From positions 1 through 64,000 of the forward strand of contig NZ_JAAVUX010000009.1 of assembly GCF_018449655.1 (NCBI RefSeq): a DNA stretch of 64,000 nt, in the 5' to 3' direction. The notes beneath the pieces were generated by a model. That model was not told the origin of the DNA and ran no database searches. It worked only from the letters and a program-made list of their open reading frames with translations. Position 1 is the stretch's first letter. Every line of letters starts with the position of its first letter. Shown piece after piece: positions 29,947-41,035 of this stretch. Made by a program: the position numbers and the translations under genes. The DNA comes from Pseudomonas sp. dw_358 (GTDB taxonomy: Bacteria; Pseudomonadota; Gammaproteobacteria; Pseudomonadales; Pseudomonadaceae).

Positions 29947-30504
29947 CTACTGAGCGGGCTGGGTGGGGTTCTGCCCCAAGACCAACTGCCCCTGCTCATT
30001 CACCGGGATCTTCGCCCCCGGATCACGGTCCATCCGCACCTGACCTACCTGGCCCTTGAGCTGGTACTTGACGTTGTAGCCCACCACTTTGTCGCTGATG
30101 TCGTTCACCGTATTGCAGCGAGTTTGCGTAGTGGTATAGGTGTCACCATTCTGCATGTGCTCCTGCACCTTGTTGCCCGCATAACCGCCACCCACAGCAC
30201 CCGCCACTGTAGCCAATGTGTTACCACGGCCACCACCCACCTGATGCCCCAGCAAGCCACCCGCCACCGCACCCAGCACACTGCCGACCACTTGATGCTG
30301 GTCCTGCACCGCGCGCCGACGCGTCACCTGGACGTCCTTGCACTCTTGGCGCGGGGTCTTGATCTGCTGGTTTACAGGCTCTACAGCCAGCACATCGGCG
30401 TAGTCGGGGCCGTTATTCTTGACGAGGCTGTAGGTAGCCACAGCACCGCCAGCAGTGACACCGACAGCCCCCAGCACTGCACCAATCAGCAACGATTTGT
30501 TCAC
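29947..30504 (-). CDS. Glycine zipper 2TM domain protein
   Basis: A 185-residue envelope protein with an N-terminal membrane or uncleaved signal segment (MNKSLLIGAVLGAVGVTAGG) and a central glycine zipper (VVGSVLGAVAGGLLGHQVGG, then ATVAGAVGGGYAGNKVQE), the 17-kDa-surface-antigen-like fold. The C-terminal ~55 residues (YNVKYQLKGQVGQVRMDRDP) form a small beta domain. Such proteins are usually outer membrane or periplasmic and stress related. The precise function is unknown. It is a single gene between two terminators. Confidence 0.85.
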   Translation of the reverse strand: MNKSLLIGAVLGAVGVTAGGAVATYSLVKNNGPDYADVLAVEPVNQQIKTPRQECKDVQVTRRRAVQDQHQVVGSVLGAVAGGLLGHQVGGGRGNTLATVAGAVGGGYAGNKVQEHMQNGDTYTTTQTRCNTVNDISDKVVGYNVKYQLKGQVGQVRMDRDPGAKIPVNEQGQLVLGQNPTQPAQ

Positions 30505-30560
30505 GATGAACCTCCTGACTTCGGTAACGAAGTTGTTACCTGCTACTCCCAGCCTTGGAG

Positions 30561-30597
30561 TACAAAAAAAGGCGCGAGTTCAATACTCGCGCCTTTT
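30561..30597 (-). terminator. Intrinsic terminator of the queA-tgt-yajC-secDF run
   Basis: GGCGCGAGT (30571-30579) and ACTCGCGCC (30585-30593) form a perfect nine-pair stem with a five-base loop. On the minus strand it is followed by seven T. It ends transcription after secF. Confidence 0.92.
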
Positions 30598-30639
30598 CAG
30601 CGGGTTACATCGCTCAATGGCTCAGCCTAGAGCCTTCGC

Positions 30640-31548
30640 TCAAGGGCGATCATCGGCCTTGTCGTTGGAGACCGGTGGAATCAGGTCTTCACTGTTCAGG
30701 TTCAGCCAGATCAGCACCACGTTGGCGATGTACACCGACGAATAGGTGCCCGCCAACACGCCGATGAACAACGCAATGGAGAAGCCGAACAGGTTGTCGC
30801 CGCCGAAGAACAGCAGCGCGGAAATCGCCAGCAAGGTGGAGATGGACGTCGCCATGGTCCGCAGCAAGGTCTGCGTGGTGGATACGTTGATGTTCTCCAC
30901 CAGCGTGGCCTTGCGCATCACCCGGAAGTTCTCGCGAACCCGGTCGAAAACCACGATGGTGTCGTTCAGCGAGTAGCCGATGATCGCCAGCACTGCTGCC
31001 AGTACCGTCAGGTCGAAGGTCACCTGGAAGAACGACAGGATGCCCACAGTGACCACCACATCGTGGATCAGCGAGATGATCGCGCCCACGGCAAACTTCC
31101 ACTGAAAGCGGAACGCCAGGTAAATCATCACGCCGCCCAATGCCAGCAGCATGCCGAGGCCGCCCTGGTCGCGCAGCTCTTCACCGACCTGCGGGCCGAC
31201 GAACTCGACGCGTTTGACGGTAGCCGGGTTGCTCACGTCGACTTTGCGCAGGGCATCGGAGACCTTGTTGCCCAACTGCGGGTCATCACCCGGCATGCGC
31301 ACCAGCACGTCGGTGGTGTCGCCGAAGCTTTGCACGATGGCCTCTTTATAACCGGCATCCGTCAGTTCCTGACGCAACTGCGGCAAGTCGGCGGCTTTCT
31401 GGTAGTTGAGCTCGATGAGCGTACCACCGGTGAAGTCGAGGCCGAAGTTCAGCCCCTTGTGAAACCAGCTGAACAAGGCCAGGACCGTGAGGAGCAGGGT
31501 GATACCGAACGCGACGTTACGCACGCCCATGAAGTTGATGGTTTTCAT
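30640..31548 (-). CDS. secF: Protein translocase subunit SecF
   Basis: With SecD it uses the proton gradient to help pull proteins through SecYEG. The 302 residues have six transmembrane segments: one N-terminal (NVAFGITLLLTVLALFSWF), a periplasmic domain (FGLDFTGGTLIEL), then five from about residue 135. It shows the conserved GYSLNDTIVVFDRVREN motif in the membrane domain. It starts nine bases after secD. Confidence 0.97.
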   Translation of the reverse strand: MKTINFMGVRNVAFGITLLLTVLALFSWFHKGLNFGLDFTGGTLIELNYQKAADLPQLRQELTDAGYKEAIVQSFGDTTDVLVRMPGDDPQLGNKVSDALRKVDVSNPATVKRVEFVGPQVGEELRDQGGLGMLLALGGVMIYLAFRFQWKFAVGAIISLIHDVVVTVGILSFFQVTFDLTVLAAVLAIIGYSLNDTIVVFDRVRENFRVMRKATLVENINVSTTQTLLRTMATSISTLLAISALLFFGGDNLFGFSIALFIGVLAGTYSSVYIANVVLIWLNLNSEDLIPPVSNDKADDRP

Positions 31549-31557
31549 GTCAGCCCC

Positions 31558-33426
31558 TTAAATCCACAGCTTCTTGAAGTCACGGCCGCCGTAGATCAGG
31601 TTGACCATTGCGCGGGTCACCATGATGGCTGTGAACATCGAAGTAAAGATACCCAGGGACATGGTCACGGCGAAGCCCTTCACAGGCCCTGTACCCATGG
31701 CGAAGAGAATGCCACCGACCAGCAAAGTGGTCAGGTTGGCGTCGACAATGGCCGTGAAGGCCCGGCCGAAGCCCTCGTTGATCGCCCGCTGCACGGTCAT
31801 GCCGGCGGCAATTTCCTCACGAATACGCGAGAAGATCAGCACGTTTGCGTCCACCGCCATGCCCATGGTCAAGACGATACCGGCGATACCTGGCAGGGTC
31901 AGCGTGGCCCCCAGCAAGGACATCAACGCCAGCAGCATCACCATGTTGAAGGCCAGAGCGATGGTGGCGATCAGACCGAAGAAACGGTAGATGGCCATGA
32001 TGAACAGCGACACGAAGAGCATGCCCCACAGCGAAGCGTGGACGCCTTTGGTGATGTTGTCGGCCCCCAGGCTCGGGCCAATGGTGCGCTCTTCGGCGAA
32101 GTACATCGGCGCGGCCAGCCCGCCAGCACGCAGCAACAGTGCCAGTTCGGACGACTCGCCCTGGCCGTTGAGGCCGGTGATACGGAACTGCGCGCCCAGC
32201 GGCGACTGGATGGTCGCCAGGCTGATGATCTTCTTCTCTTCGGTGAAGGTCTGTACCGGCACGTCTTTCTCGACGCCGTCGACCATCTGCTTCTGATAGG
32301 TGGTGGTCGGCTTCTGCTCGATGAAGATCACCGCCATGCTGCGCCCGACGTTGCTGCGCGTGGCGCGGCTCATCAGGTCACCGCCGTGGCCGTCCAGCTT
32401 GATGTTCACCTGCGGCTGGCCGTGCTCGTCAAAGCTGGCCGACGCGTCGGTCACCTGGTCACCGGTGATGATCAGGCCACGCTCGACGGCGGCCGGAGGA
32501 CGGCTGCCATCGCGGAATTCGAAGGTTTCGGTGGTGGCACGGGAGTCATCCTGACCTGCGCCGAGGCGGAATTCCAGGTTGGCCGTCTTGCCCAGGATGC
32601 GCTTGGCCTCAGCGGTGTCCTGCACGCCCGGCAGCTCGACGACGATGCGGCTCGCCCCTTGGCGCTGGACCAGAGGCTCGGCCACGCCCAGTTCGTTGAC
32701 CCGGTTACGGACCGTGGTCAAGTTCTGCTTGATCGAGTATTCACGAATTTCCGCCAGCTTGGCCTGGGTCAGCGTCATGCTCAGCACTTGTTGATCGCCA
32801 CGGGTGCTGGTGGTCAGATCGAAGTCGGAGTAATTCTTGCGGATCAGCGCCTGAGCCTGACTCAGCTCGTCGGCATCGGCGAAGCCCAGCTGGATCGAGT
32901 TGCCTTGAGCCGGCAGGCTGCGATAGCGCAGCTTTTCTTTACGCAGCTCGGTCTTGACGTCGGCCTCATAGATTTTCAGCCGTGCATCGATGGCCTTGTC
33001 CATGTCCACTGCCAGCAGGAAGTGCACACCGCCGGACAGGTCCAGACCCAGCTTCATCGGGTGCGCGCCAATGCTGCGCAGCCATTTCGGCGTGGTCGGG
33101 GCCAGGTTCAACGCCACGACATAGTCGTCTCCCAGCGCCTTGCGGACCACGTCCTTGGCGGGCAGCTGGTCATCGGACTTGACCAGACGCAGCAGGCCGC
33201 CCTTGCCGTTTTCAGCCAAGGTCGCAGCCTTGACCTGAATGCCAGCGTCGCTCAGCGCTTTGCCAGCACGGTCGAGATCACCCTGGTTGACCTGCAGTGC
33301 AGAGCTGGCACCGCTGACCTGAATGGCCGCGTCGTCAGGGTAGAGATTGGGTGCGGAATAAATAAAGCCGATCGCCAGTACGGCCACGATCAGCAAGTAT
33401 TTCCACAGAGGGTATTTGTTCAGCAT
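31558..33426 (-). CDS. secD: Protein translocase subunit SecD
   Basis: Partner of SecF in Sec-dependent export. The 622 residues have a first membrane segment (YLLIVAVLAIGFIYSAPNLY), a large periplasmic P1/P4 region with LGLDLSGGVHFLLAVDMD, and five C-terminal membrane segments with GMAVDANVLIFSRIREE. I choose the ATG at 33426 (MLNKYPLWKYLLIV); the GTG one codon upstream would give MMLN. It lies downstream of yajC. Confidence 0.97.
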   Translation of the reverse strand: MLNKYPLWKYLLIVAVLAIGFIYSAPNLYPDDAAIQVSGASSALQVNQGDLDRAGKALSDAGIQVKAATLAENGKGGLLRLVKSDDQLPAKDVVRKALGDDYVVALNLAPTTPKWLRSIGAHPMKLGLDLSGGVHFLLAVDMDKAIDARLKIYEADVKTELRKEKLRYRSLPAQGNSIQLGFADADELSQAQALIRKNYSDFDLTTSTRGDQQVLSMTLTQAKLAEIREYSIKQNLTTVRNRVNELGVAEPLVQRQGASRIVVELPGVQDTAEAKRILGKTANLEFRLGAGQDDSRATTETFEFRDGSRPPAAVERGLIITGDQVTDASASFDEHGQPQVNIKLDGHGGDLMSRATRSNVGRSMAVIFIEQKPTTTYQKQMVDGVEKDVPVQTFTEEKKIISLATIQSPLGAQFRITGLNGQGESSELALLLRAGGLAAPMYFAEERTIGPSLGADNITKGVHASLWGMLFVSLFIMAIYRFFGLIATIALAFNMVMLLALMSLLGATLTLPGIAGIVLTMGMAVDANVLIFSRIREEIAAGMTVQRAINEGFGRAFTAIVDANLTTLLVGGILFAMGTGPVKGFAVTMSLGIFTSMFTAIMVTRAMVNLIYGGRDFKKLWI

Positions 33427-33490
33427 CACGCCGCCCGTTCAAGACGCGGGGCGCCTTGCGCGCCCCGACATGGGTGTAAAGGTCTGCAGC

Positions 33491-33826
33491 TTAGATCGCT
33501 TTGAGCGTGCCTTTAGGCAGGGTCGCGGCGATGGCGCCCTTCTGGATCTTCAGCTCGACAGTGTCGGAAACTTCAATGACGACGAAATCGTCGGTCACTT
33601 TGTTGATCTTGCCGGCGATACCGCCAGAGGTCACAACTTCGTCGCCTTTTTGCAGGTTGCCCAGCAAGTTCTTGGTCTCTTTTGCACGCTTGGCCTGTGG
33701 GCGCCAGATCATGAAATAGAAGATGACCAGAAAGCCGACCAGGAAAACCCACTCGAAACCACCACCCATAGGGCCAGCAGCAGGCGCAGCAGCATCCGCA
33801 TACGCGGCAGGAATCAGAAAGCTCAT
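33491..33826 (-). CDS. yajC: Sec translocon accessory protein YajC
   Basis: A 111-residue, single-span inner membrane protein that associates with SecDF. It has a transmembrane segment at about 26-44 (WVFLVGFLVIFYFMIWRPQ), then a soluble domain with LQKGDEVVTSGGIAGKINKV. The N-terminal AAPAAGPMGG stretch is typical of Pseudomonas YajC. Confidence 0.97.
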   Translation of the reverse strand: MSFLIPAAYADAAAPAAGPMGGGFEWVFLVGFLVIFYFMIWRPQAKRAKETKNLLGNLQKGDEVVTSGGIAGKINKVTDDFVVIEVSDTVELKIQKGAIAATLPKGTLKAI

Positions 33827-33874
33827 TCAGCGCTCCAGTAACACATCAAGTTGACGCAATAATCGCGTAGACAA

Positions 33875-36054
<2,180 letters not shown>

Positions 36055-36121
36055 GATGGTGTTCGGCTATACAGGGCTGAAAAGTCTAGCAAATTTCTTT
36101 AAATTTGACCATCAAACCTGA

Positions 36122-36150
36122 TTGACCAACGGTCGGAGCATCTCTATACT
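36122..36150 (+). promoter_or_regulatory. tRNA-Leu promoter
   Basis: TTGACC (36122-36127) and TATACT (36145-36150) are separated by 17 bp and end 12 bp before the mature tRNA. This is a near-consensus sigma-70 promoter. Confidence 0.8.
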
Positions 36151-36162
36151 TCGCCGCCACAA

Positions 36163-36247
36163 GCCCTGATGGCGGAATTGGTAGACGCGGCGGATTCAAA
36201 ATCCGTTTTCGAAAGGAGTGGGAGTTCGAGTCTCCCTCGGGGCACCA
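36163..36247 (+). tRNA. tRNA-Leu(CAA)
   Basis: An 85-nt class II tRNA with the CCA end encoded. The acceptor stem pairs GCCCTGA with TCGGGGC, with one G-U pair. The D arm contains GGTAGAC, and the anticodon loop TTCAAAA sits between GCGGA and TCCGT, giving anticodon CAA for codon UUG. A long variable arm is present, and the T arm holds GTTCGAGTC. A terminator follows directly. Confidence 0.96.
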
Positions 36248-36255
36248 AGTTAAAG

Positions 36256-36282
36256 AAACCTTGCGAAAGCAGGGTTTTTTTT
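36256..36282 (+). terminator. Terminator after tRNA-Leu
   Basis: CCTTGC and GCAGGG form a stem with a GAAA loop, followed by eight T. Confidence 0.9.
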
Positions 36283-36666
36283 CGGCTGGAGTTTGGTGAA
36301 CCTGCGCTTGATGCCCATCGGCACCGACTTCCGGGAAGTTCTATGTTTGCCTGCAACATTTCCAAGTGGCACTGAACCCTGGGGGATCAGCCCTTGGGCG
36401 CGATGCAGACGACGCAGTCTGTCGGCACTGCGCGGTGATGCCTTCGAGGGCAAGCCCGGCTCTCATAGGTTGACCTCAAGTCAACGGGCACACCACCGGC
36501 ACTTGATTAAAACTTTCTTCAGCCTCACCACGCGCCAGCATTGTGCCGCCTACACTCTCCAAGCGCCGCTCGACTGCCCTTTCCAGTGCCTGCCCGCCAG
36601 GCGTTCGACGGCCCCCCCGCTCATAACCGCGCCAGCTTTTGTCTGTCTTGTGTACGGATAAACCTC
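36283..36666. other. Gene-free region between tRNA-Leu and the RND operon
   Basis: There is no gene I can support here. It holds the second REPIN-like repeat (36377-36469) and, touching its right end, a small inverted repeat GTTGAC/GTCAAC (36469-36485). No clear promoter for the RND operon was found; the ~180 bp just before it are moderately GC-rich. No integrase or direct repeat of the tRNA 3' end was seen. Confidence 0.6.
36377..36469 (-). repeat. REPIN-like repeat, copy 2 (inverted relative to copy 1)
   Basis: The reverse complement begins CCTATGAGAGCCGGGCTTGC and ends GGGCTGATCCCCCAGGG. It shares the core words ACCGCGCAG and CGTCTGCATCGCG with the copy at 12045-12136. Total length is 93 nt against 92. 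The arms are more diverged than in copy 1. Confidence 0.65.
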
Positions 36667-39600
36667 ATGCTTGGAATCGTGCGTGTCGCACTGAATCGGC
36701 CGTATACCTTCGTGGTGCTGGCCATTTTCATCCTTATCGTGGGCCCCCTGGCCGCCTGGCGCACCCCTACGGACATTTTTCCGGAAATCCGCATTCCCGT
36801 CATTGCCGTGATCTGGCAGTACACCGGCTTGCCCCCGGACCAGATGGCCGGGCGCATCACGTCGCCCTTCGAGCGGGTACTGACTACTACGGTCAACGAC
36901 GTACGGCATATCGATGCCGAATCGGTGAACGGTTTCGGCATCGTCAAAGTGTACTTCCAGCCCAACGTCAACATCAGTACCGCCAATGCCCAACTGACCT
37001 CGGTGGCCCAGGTGATCCTGCGCCAGTTGCCGCCGGGCACCACGCCGCCGCTGATCCTCAACTACAGCGCTTCCACCGTTCCTATCATACAACTGGCCCT
37101 GTCCGGGCAAGGCCTGAGCGAACAGGCGCTCGGCGACCTGGGCCTCAACAGCGTGCGCCTGCTGCTGACCTCGGTGGCGGGCGCGGCCATGCCCTACCCC
37201 TTCGGCGGCAAGACGCGGCAGGTGCAGATCGACATCGACTCGGCGGCGCTTCAGGCCCGCGGGCTGTCAGCGCAAGACGTGGCCAATGCCTTGGCCGGGC
37301 AGAACCTGATCACCCCGGTGGGCACCGAGAAAATCGGCCGTTATGAATACGTCATGCAGCTGAACAACTCACCATCGGCCATCGCCGACCTGGGCAGCTT
37401 GCCGATCAAGGCGGCCGATGGCACGACGGTGCTGATGCGTGATGTCGCTAACGTGCGTGACGGCGCACCGCCGCAGACCAACATTGTTCACGTCAACGGC
37501 AGCCGCTCGGCGCTGATCACCGTACTCAAGACAGGGTCGGCTTCAACGCTGGGGGTGATTGCCGGCATCAAGGAAAAGCTGGCCGAGTCCAAGGCGGCAT
37601 TACCGGACAACCTGAAGATCGACTTCATCGGCGATCAGTCGTTGTTCGTCCGCGCCGCCATCAGCGGCGTGGCCCGCGAAGCAGTGATCGCCGCAGCGCT
37701 CACCAGCCTGATGATCCTGTTGTTTCTGGGCAGTTGGCGATCTACCGTAATCATCGCCGTATCCATTCCCCTGGCGATTCTGGCCTCCATCGCCACGCTC
37801 TCGGCGCTGGGTGAAACCCTCAATATCATGACCTTGGGAGGATTGGCGCTGGCCGTCGGCATTCTGGTGGACGACGCGACGGTGACCATCGAGAACATCA
37901 ACTGGCACCTGGAACAGGGCAAGCAGGTGCGCGAGGCGATCCTCGACGGTGCGGCCCAGATCGTGACCCCGGCGTTCGTATCGCTGCTGTGCATCTGCAT
38001 CGTTTTCGTGCCGATGTTCTTCCTCGACGGGATTGCCCGGTTCCTGTTCGTGCCCATGGCCGAGGCCGTGATGTTCGCCATGATCGCCTCGTTCATTCTG
38101 TCGCGCACCCTGGTGCCGACCATGGCCGCCTTTCTGCTCAAGCCCCACGCGCAAGACGATCACAAGCCGCCTTCGCGCAACCCGCTGGTGCGTTTCCAGC
38201 AAGGCTTCGAAACTCGTTTCGAGCGGGTACGCGAGGGTTATCGCGGCCTGCTCGAAGCCGTACTGCACCGTCGCCGATTGTTTCTGCTGGTGTTCTTCGC
38301 CTTTGTGCTGGCGTCCTTTGCCCTGGCGCCTTTTCTGGGGCGCGATTTTTTCCCCAGCGTCGATTCCGGCCAGATCCTGATGCACGTGCGGGTACCGGTG
38401 GGCACGCGGATCGAGGACACCGCTCAAGTGGTCTATAGGGTCGAGCAAAAACTGCACAGCATCATTGCGCCCGGGGAGTTGGGGACGGTGGTCGACAACA
38501 TCGGCTTGTCGGTCAGCGGGATCAACATGGCTTACAACAACACCGGCACCGTCGGCTCACAGGACAGCGACGTGCAGATCTCTCTGAATGAGGGCCACCG
38601 GCCCACCGCCGAATACGTCCGCCAGATGCGCGAACAGCTACCCCAGGACTTTCCGGGTGTGGTGTTTTCTTTTCCGCCGTCGGACATCGTGGGTCAGATC
38701 CTCAATTTCGGCTCCCCCGCCCCCATCGACCTGCAAGTCTCGGGCGCCAACCTGGCGGCCAACTTCGCCTATGCCGAGGGCCTGTTACGCGATGTTCGAC
38801 GGGTGCCTGGCGTCGTGGATGCACGCCTGCAGCAGTCACGGCAGCTGCCCAGCTTCAAAATCAACGTCGACCGCACGCGCGCGCAGTTGGTGGGTCTGAC
38901 CGAACGCGACATCACCAACAGCCTGGTGGTGAACCTCGCCGGTTCCAGCCAGGTGGCGCCCACTTATTGGCTCAACAGCGCCAACGGCGTCTCCTACCCC
39001 ATCGTGTTGCAAACCCCGCAGTACACGCTGGACAGCCTGGTTGCGCTGCATGATCTGCCATTGAGCGCCAGCGGCACTGGCGCAGGCGGTCAGTTGCTGG
39101 GCGGCCTTGCCACCTTTGAACGCAGCCACAGCAATTCCGTGCTGACCCAGTCCGACATCCAACCCGTGGTCGAGGTCTATGCCTCGGTCCAGGGACGCGA
39201 CCTTGGCGCGGTGGCCTCCGACATCCAGGCCACCATCGCGGCCCACGCCAAGGATCTGCCCAAGGGCTCGAAGGTCATGTTGCAAGGCCAGGTGCAGACC
39301 ATGAACAGTGCCTTCAACGGCATGTCTTTCGGCTTGCTGGGGGCAGTGGTGTTGATCTACCTGCTGATCGTGGTCAACTTCCAATCCTGGCTCGACCCGT
39401 TCGTGATCATTACGGCCTTGCCGGCGGCTTTGGCCGGCATTGTCTGGATGCTGTTCGCCACCCACACCACGCTCTCGGTGCCGGCGCTGACCGGGGCGAT
39501 CATGTGCATGGGCGTGGCCACCGCCAACTCGATTCTGGTGGTGAGTTTCTGTCGCGAGCGCCTGCAAGAGCATGGGGACGCCATGAAAGCGGCGCTGGAG

Positions 39601-39843
39601 GCCGGCTACACAAGGTTTCGGCCCGTGCTGATGACGGCCCTGTCGATGATCATCGGCATGGCGCCCATGGCGATGAGCCTCGGCGAAGGCGGCGAGCAGA
39701 ACGCGCCGCTGGGGCGTGCGGTGATCGGCGGCCTGACGTTTGCCACCTGCGCCACGCTGTTCCTGGTGCCGGTCATTTTCAGTATTGTCCATGCCCGTGA
39801 CGGGCGCGAAGCCGTTGCCGAACGCAACGGCCAGGAGGCCTGA
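36667..39843 (+). CDS. RND family efflux transporter permease (HAE1 type)
   Basis: An inner-membrane proton-driven pump of 1058 residues with the two-fold RND architecture: twelve membrane segments and two large periplasmic loops. Segment 4 carries the proton-relay acidic pair in GILVDDATVTIENINWHLEQ, typical of drug (HAE1) rather than heavy-metal pumps. FPEIRIPVI near the N-terminus and LRDVRRVPGVVDARL in the second loop also fit. The start at 36667 gives MLGIVRVALNRPYTFVVLAI. It stands first in the operon, ahead of the adaptor, which is not the usual order. The substrate cannot be read from sequence. Confidence 0.95.
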   Translation: MLGIVRVALNRPYTFVVLAIFILIVGPLAAWRTPTDIFPEIRIPVIAVIWQYTGLPPDQMAGRITSPFERVLTTTVNDVRHIDAESVNGFGIVKVYFQPNVNISTANAQLTSVAQVILRQLPPGTTPPLILNYSASTVPIIQLALSGQGLSEQALGDLGLNSVRLLLTSVAGAAMPYPFGGKTRQVQIDIDSAALQARGLSAQDVANALAGQNLITPVGTEKIGRYEYVMQLNNSPSAIADLGSLPIKAADGTTVLMRDVANVRDGAPPQTNIVHVNGSRSALITVLKTGSASTLGVIAGIKEKLAESKAALPDNLKIDFIGDQSLFVRAAISGVAREAVIAAALTSLMILLFLGSWRSTVIIAVSIPLAILASIATLSALGETLNIMTLGGLALAVGILVDDATVTIENINWHLEQGKQVREAILDGAAQIVTPAFVSLLCICIVFVPMFFLDGIARFLFVPMAEAVMFAMIASFILSRTLVPTMAAFLLKPHAQDDHKPPSRNPLVRFQQGFETRFERVREGYRGLLEAVLHRRRLFLLVFFAFVLASFALAPFLGRDFFPSVDSGQILMHVRVPVGTRIEDTAQVVYRVEQKLHSIIAPGELGTVVDNIGLSVSGINMAYNNTGTVGSQDSDVQISLNEGHRPTAEYVRQMREQLPQDFPGVVFSFPPSDIVGQILNFGSPAPIDLQVSGANLAANFAYAEGLLRDVRRVPGVVDARLQQSRQLPSFKINVDRTRAQLVGLTERDITNSLVVNLAGSSQVAPTYWLNSANGVSYPIVLQTPQYTLDSLVALHDLPLSASGTGAGGQLLGGLATFERSHSNSVLTQSDIQPVVEVYASVQGRDLGAVASDIQATIAAHAKDLPKGSKVMLQGQVQTMNSAFNGMSFGLLGAVVLIYLLIVVNFQSWLDPFVIITALPAALAGIVWMLFATHTTLSVPALTGAIMCMGVATANSILVVSFCRERLQEHGDAMKAALEAGYTRFRPVLMTALSMIIGMAPMAMSLGEGGEQNAPLGRAVIGGLTFATCATLFLVPVIFSIVHARDGREAVAERNGQEA

Positions 39844-39844
39844 C

Positions 39845-41035
39845 ATGTCAACGCATAGCTCGGGGCGGTCTCGGCGTGGACGCCTGGCCCTCATCATCGG
39901 GGTAGCGCTGGTGATCCTGGTGGTGGCCGCCGGCGTCACCACGCGTGCTACCGAATCGCGCAACCTCAAGACCTGGACCGACACCCAGGCCATGCCCACG
40001 GTGGTGCTGGTGGCCCCCAGTCATCCCGACAAGGGACCGGAGCTGAGCCTGCCCGGCCGCCTGGAGGCCTGGCAGCGGGCCTCGATCTTCGCCCGGGTCA
40101 GCGGCTACCTGAAGTCCTGGAGCGTGGACATCGGCGGCCGGGTCAAGGCCGGCCAGGTGCTCGCCGAGATCGATGCCCCCGAACTGGACCAGCAACTGCT
40201 GCAAGCCCGCGCGCAGCTGGCCACCAGCCAAGCCAATGCGCAACTGGCCGGGACCACGGCCCATCGCTGGCAGGTGATGCTGGCGTCCGATTCGGTGTCG
40301 CGCCAGGACGTCGATCAGCGCGTGGGTGATCTGGCCGCCAAGCAGGCGGAAGTGGCCTCGGCCAAGGCCAATGTCGAGCGCCTGATCGATACCCAGGGCT
40401 TTCAACGCCTGGTGGCACCGTTCGACGGCGTGGTCACTGCCCGGGCCACCGATGTGGGTGCGCTGATCAACGCCGGCAGCGGTGGTACCGGGCCCGAGCT
40501 GTTTGCGGTCTCGGACATCAGCCGTCTGCGGGTATATGTGCAAGTGCCCCAGGCGTTCGCCGCCCAGGTGCGCGAGGGCACCAGCGCCAGCCTGACCGTG
40601 CCGGAATACCCCAAAGACAGCTTCACGGCCAAGGTCGTGGCCCGGGCGGACTCGATCAACCCGGCGTCCGGTGCGACGCTCGTGCAGTTGATGGTCGACA
40701 ACAAGGCCGCGCGCTTGATGCCCGGAGCCTTCGCCAACGTGCAGTTCAACCTGCCCGTCCAGCCCGACACCCTGCGCCTGCCGGCGAGCGCCTTGCTGTT
40801 CGATGACAAGGGCCTGCGAGTGGCCACGCTGGACGGAGACGACAAGGTCAAGTTCAAGACCGTGACCATTGCCCGGGACTTCGGCGACTCGGTGGAAATT
40901 GCCTCGGGCCTGGCGCCCGCTGACCGGGTCATCGACACGCCGCCGGACGGCCTGGCCGACAACGATGCGGTGAAAATCAGCGCGCCGCCCCAGCAGAGCA
41001 ATAACACAACCTCGCAAGGCAGCAACCATGGCTAG
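39845..41035 (+). CDS. Efflux RND periplasmic adaptor subunit
   Basis: A membrane fusion protein of 396 residues. It has an N-terminal anchor (LALIIGVALVILVVAAGV), a barrel-sandwich/lipoyl region (RVSGYLKSWSVDIGGRVKAG and GFQRLVAPFDGVVTARATDV), an alpha-helical hairpin (about 115-180, QLLQARAQLATSQANAQLAG), and a beta-barrel domain. It links the RND pump to the outer-membrane channel. It starts one base after the pump stop and overlaps the next gene by eight bases. Confidence 0.95.
   Translation: MSTHSSGRSRRGRLALIIGVALVILVVAAGVTTRATESRNLKTWTDTQAMPTVVLVAPSHPDKGPELSLPGRLEAWQRASIFARVSGYLKSWSVDIGGRVKAGQVLAEIDAPELDQQLLQARAQLATSQANAQLAGTTAHRWQVMLASDSVSRQDVDQRVGDLAAKQAEVASAKANVERLIDTQGFQRLVAPFDGVVTARATDVGALINAGSGGTGPELFAVSDISRLRVYVQVPQAFAAQVREGTSASLTVPEYPKDSFTAKVVARADSINPASGATLVQLMVDNKAARLMPGAFANVQFNLPVQPDTLRLPASALLFDDKGLRVATLDGDDKVKFKTVTIARDFGDSVEIASGLAPADRVIDTPPDGLADNDAVKISAPPQQSNNTTSQGSNHG

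Noticed and set aside
31063..33504. An 813-codon plus-strand frame opposite secF and secD.
   Set aside because: It is antisense to certain genes, with no domain and no ribosome binding site.
36163..36285. The tRNA-Leu 3' end as an integration site for a genomic island.
   Set aside because: No integrase gene or direct repeat of the tRNA 3' end was seen downstream; the following genes look chromosomal in composition.
36144..36365. A 73-codon minus-strand frame over the tRNA-Leu.
   Set aside because: It is the well-known false frame produced by the tRNA complement.
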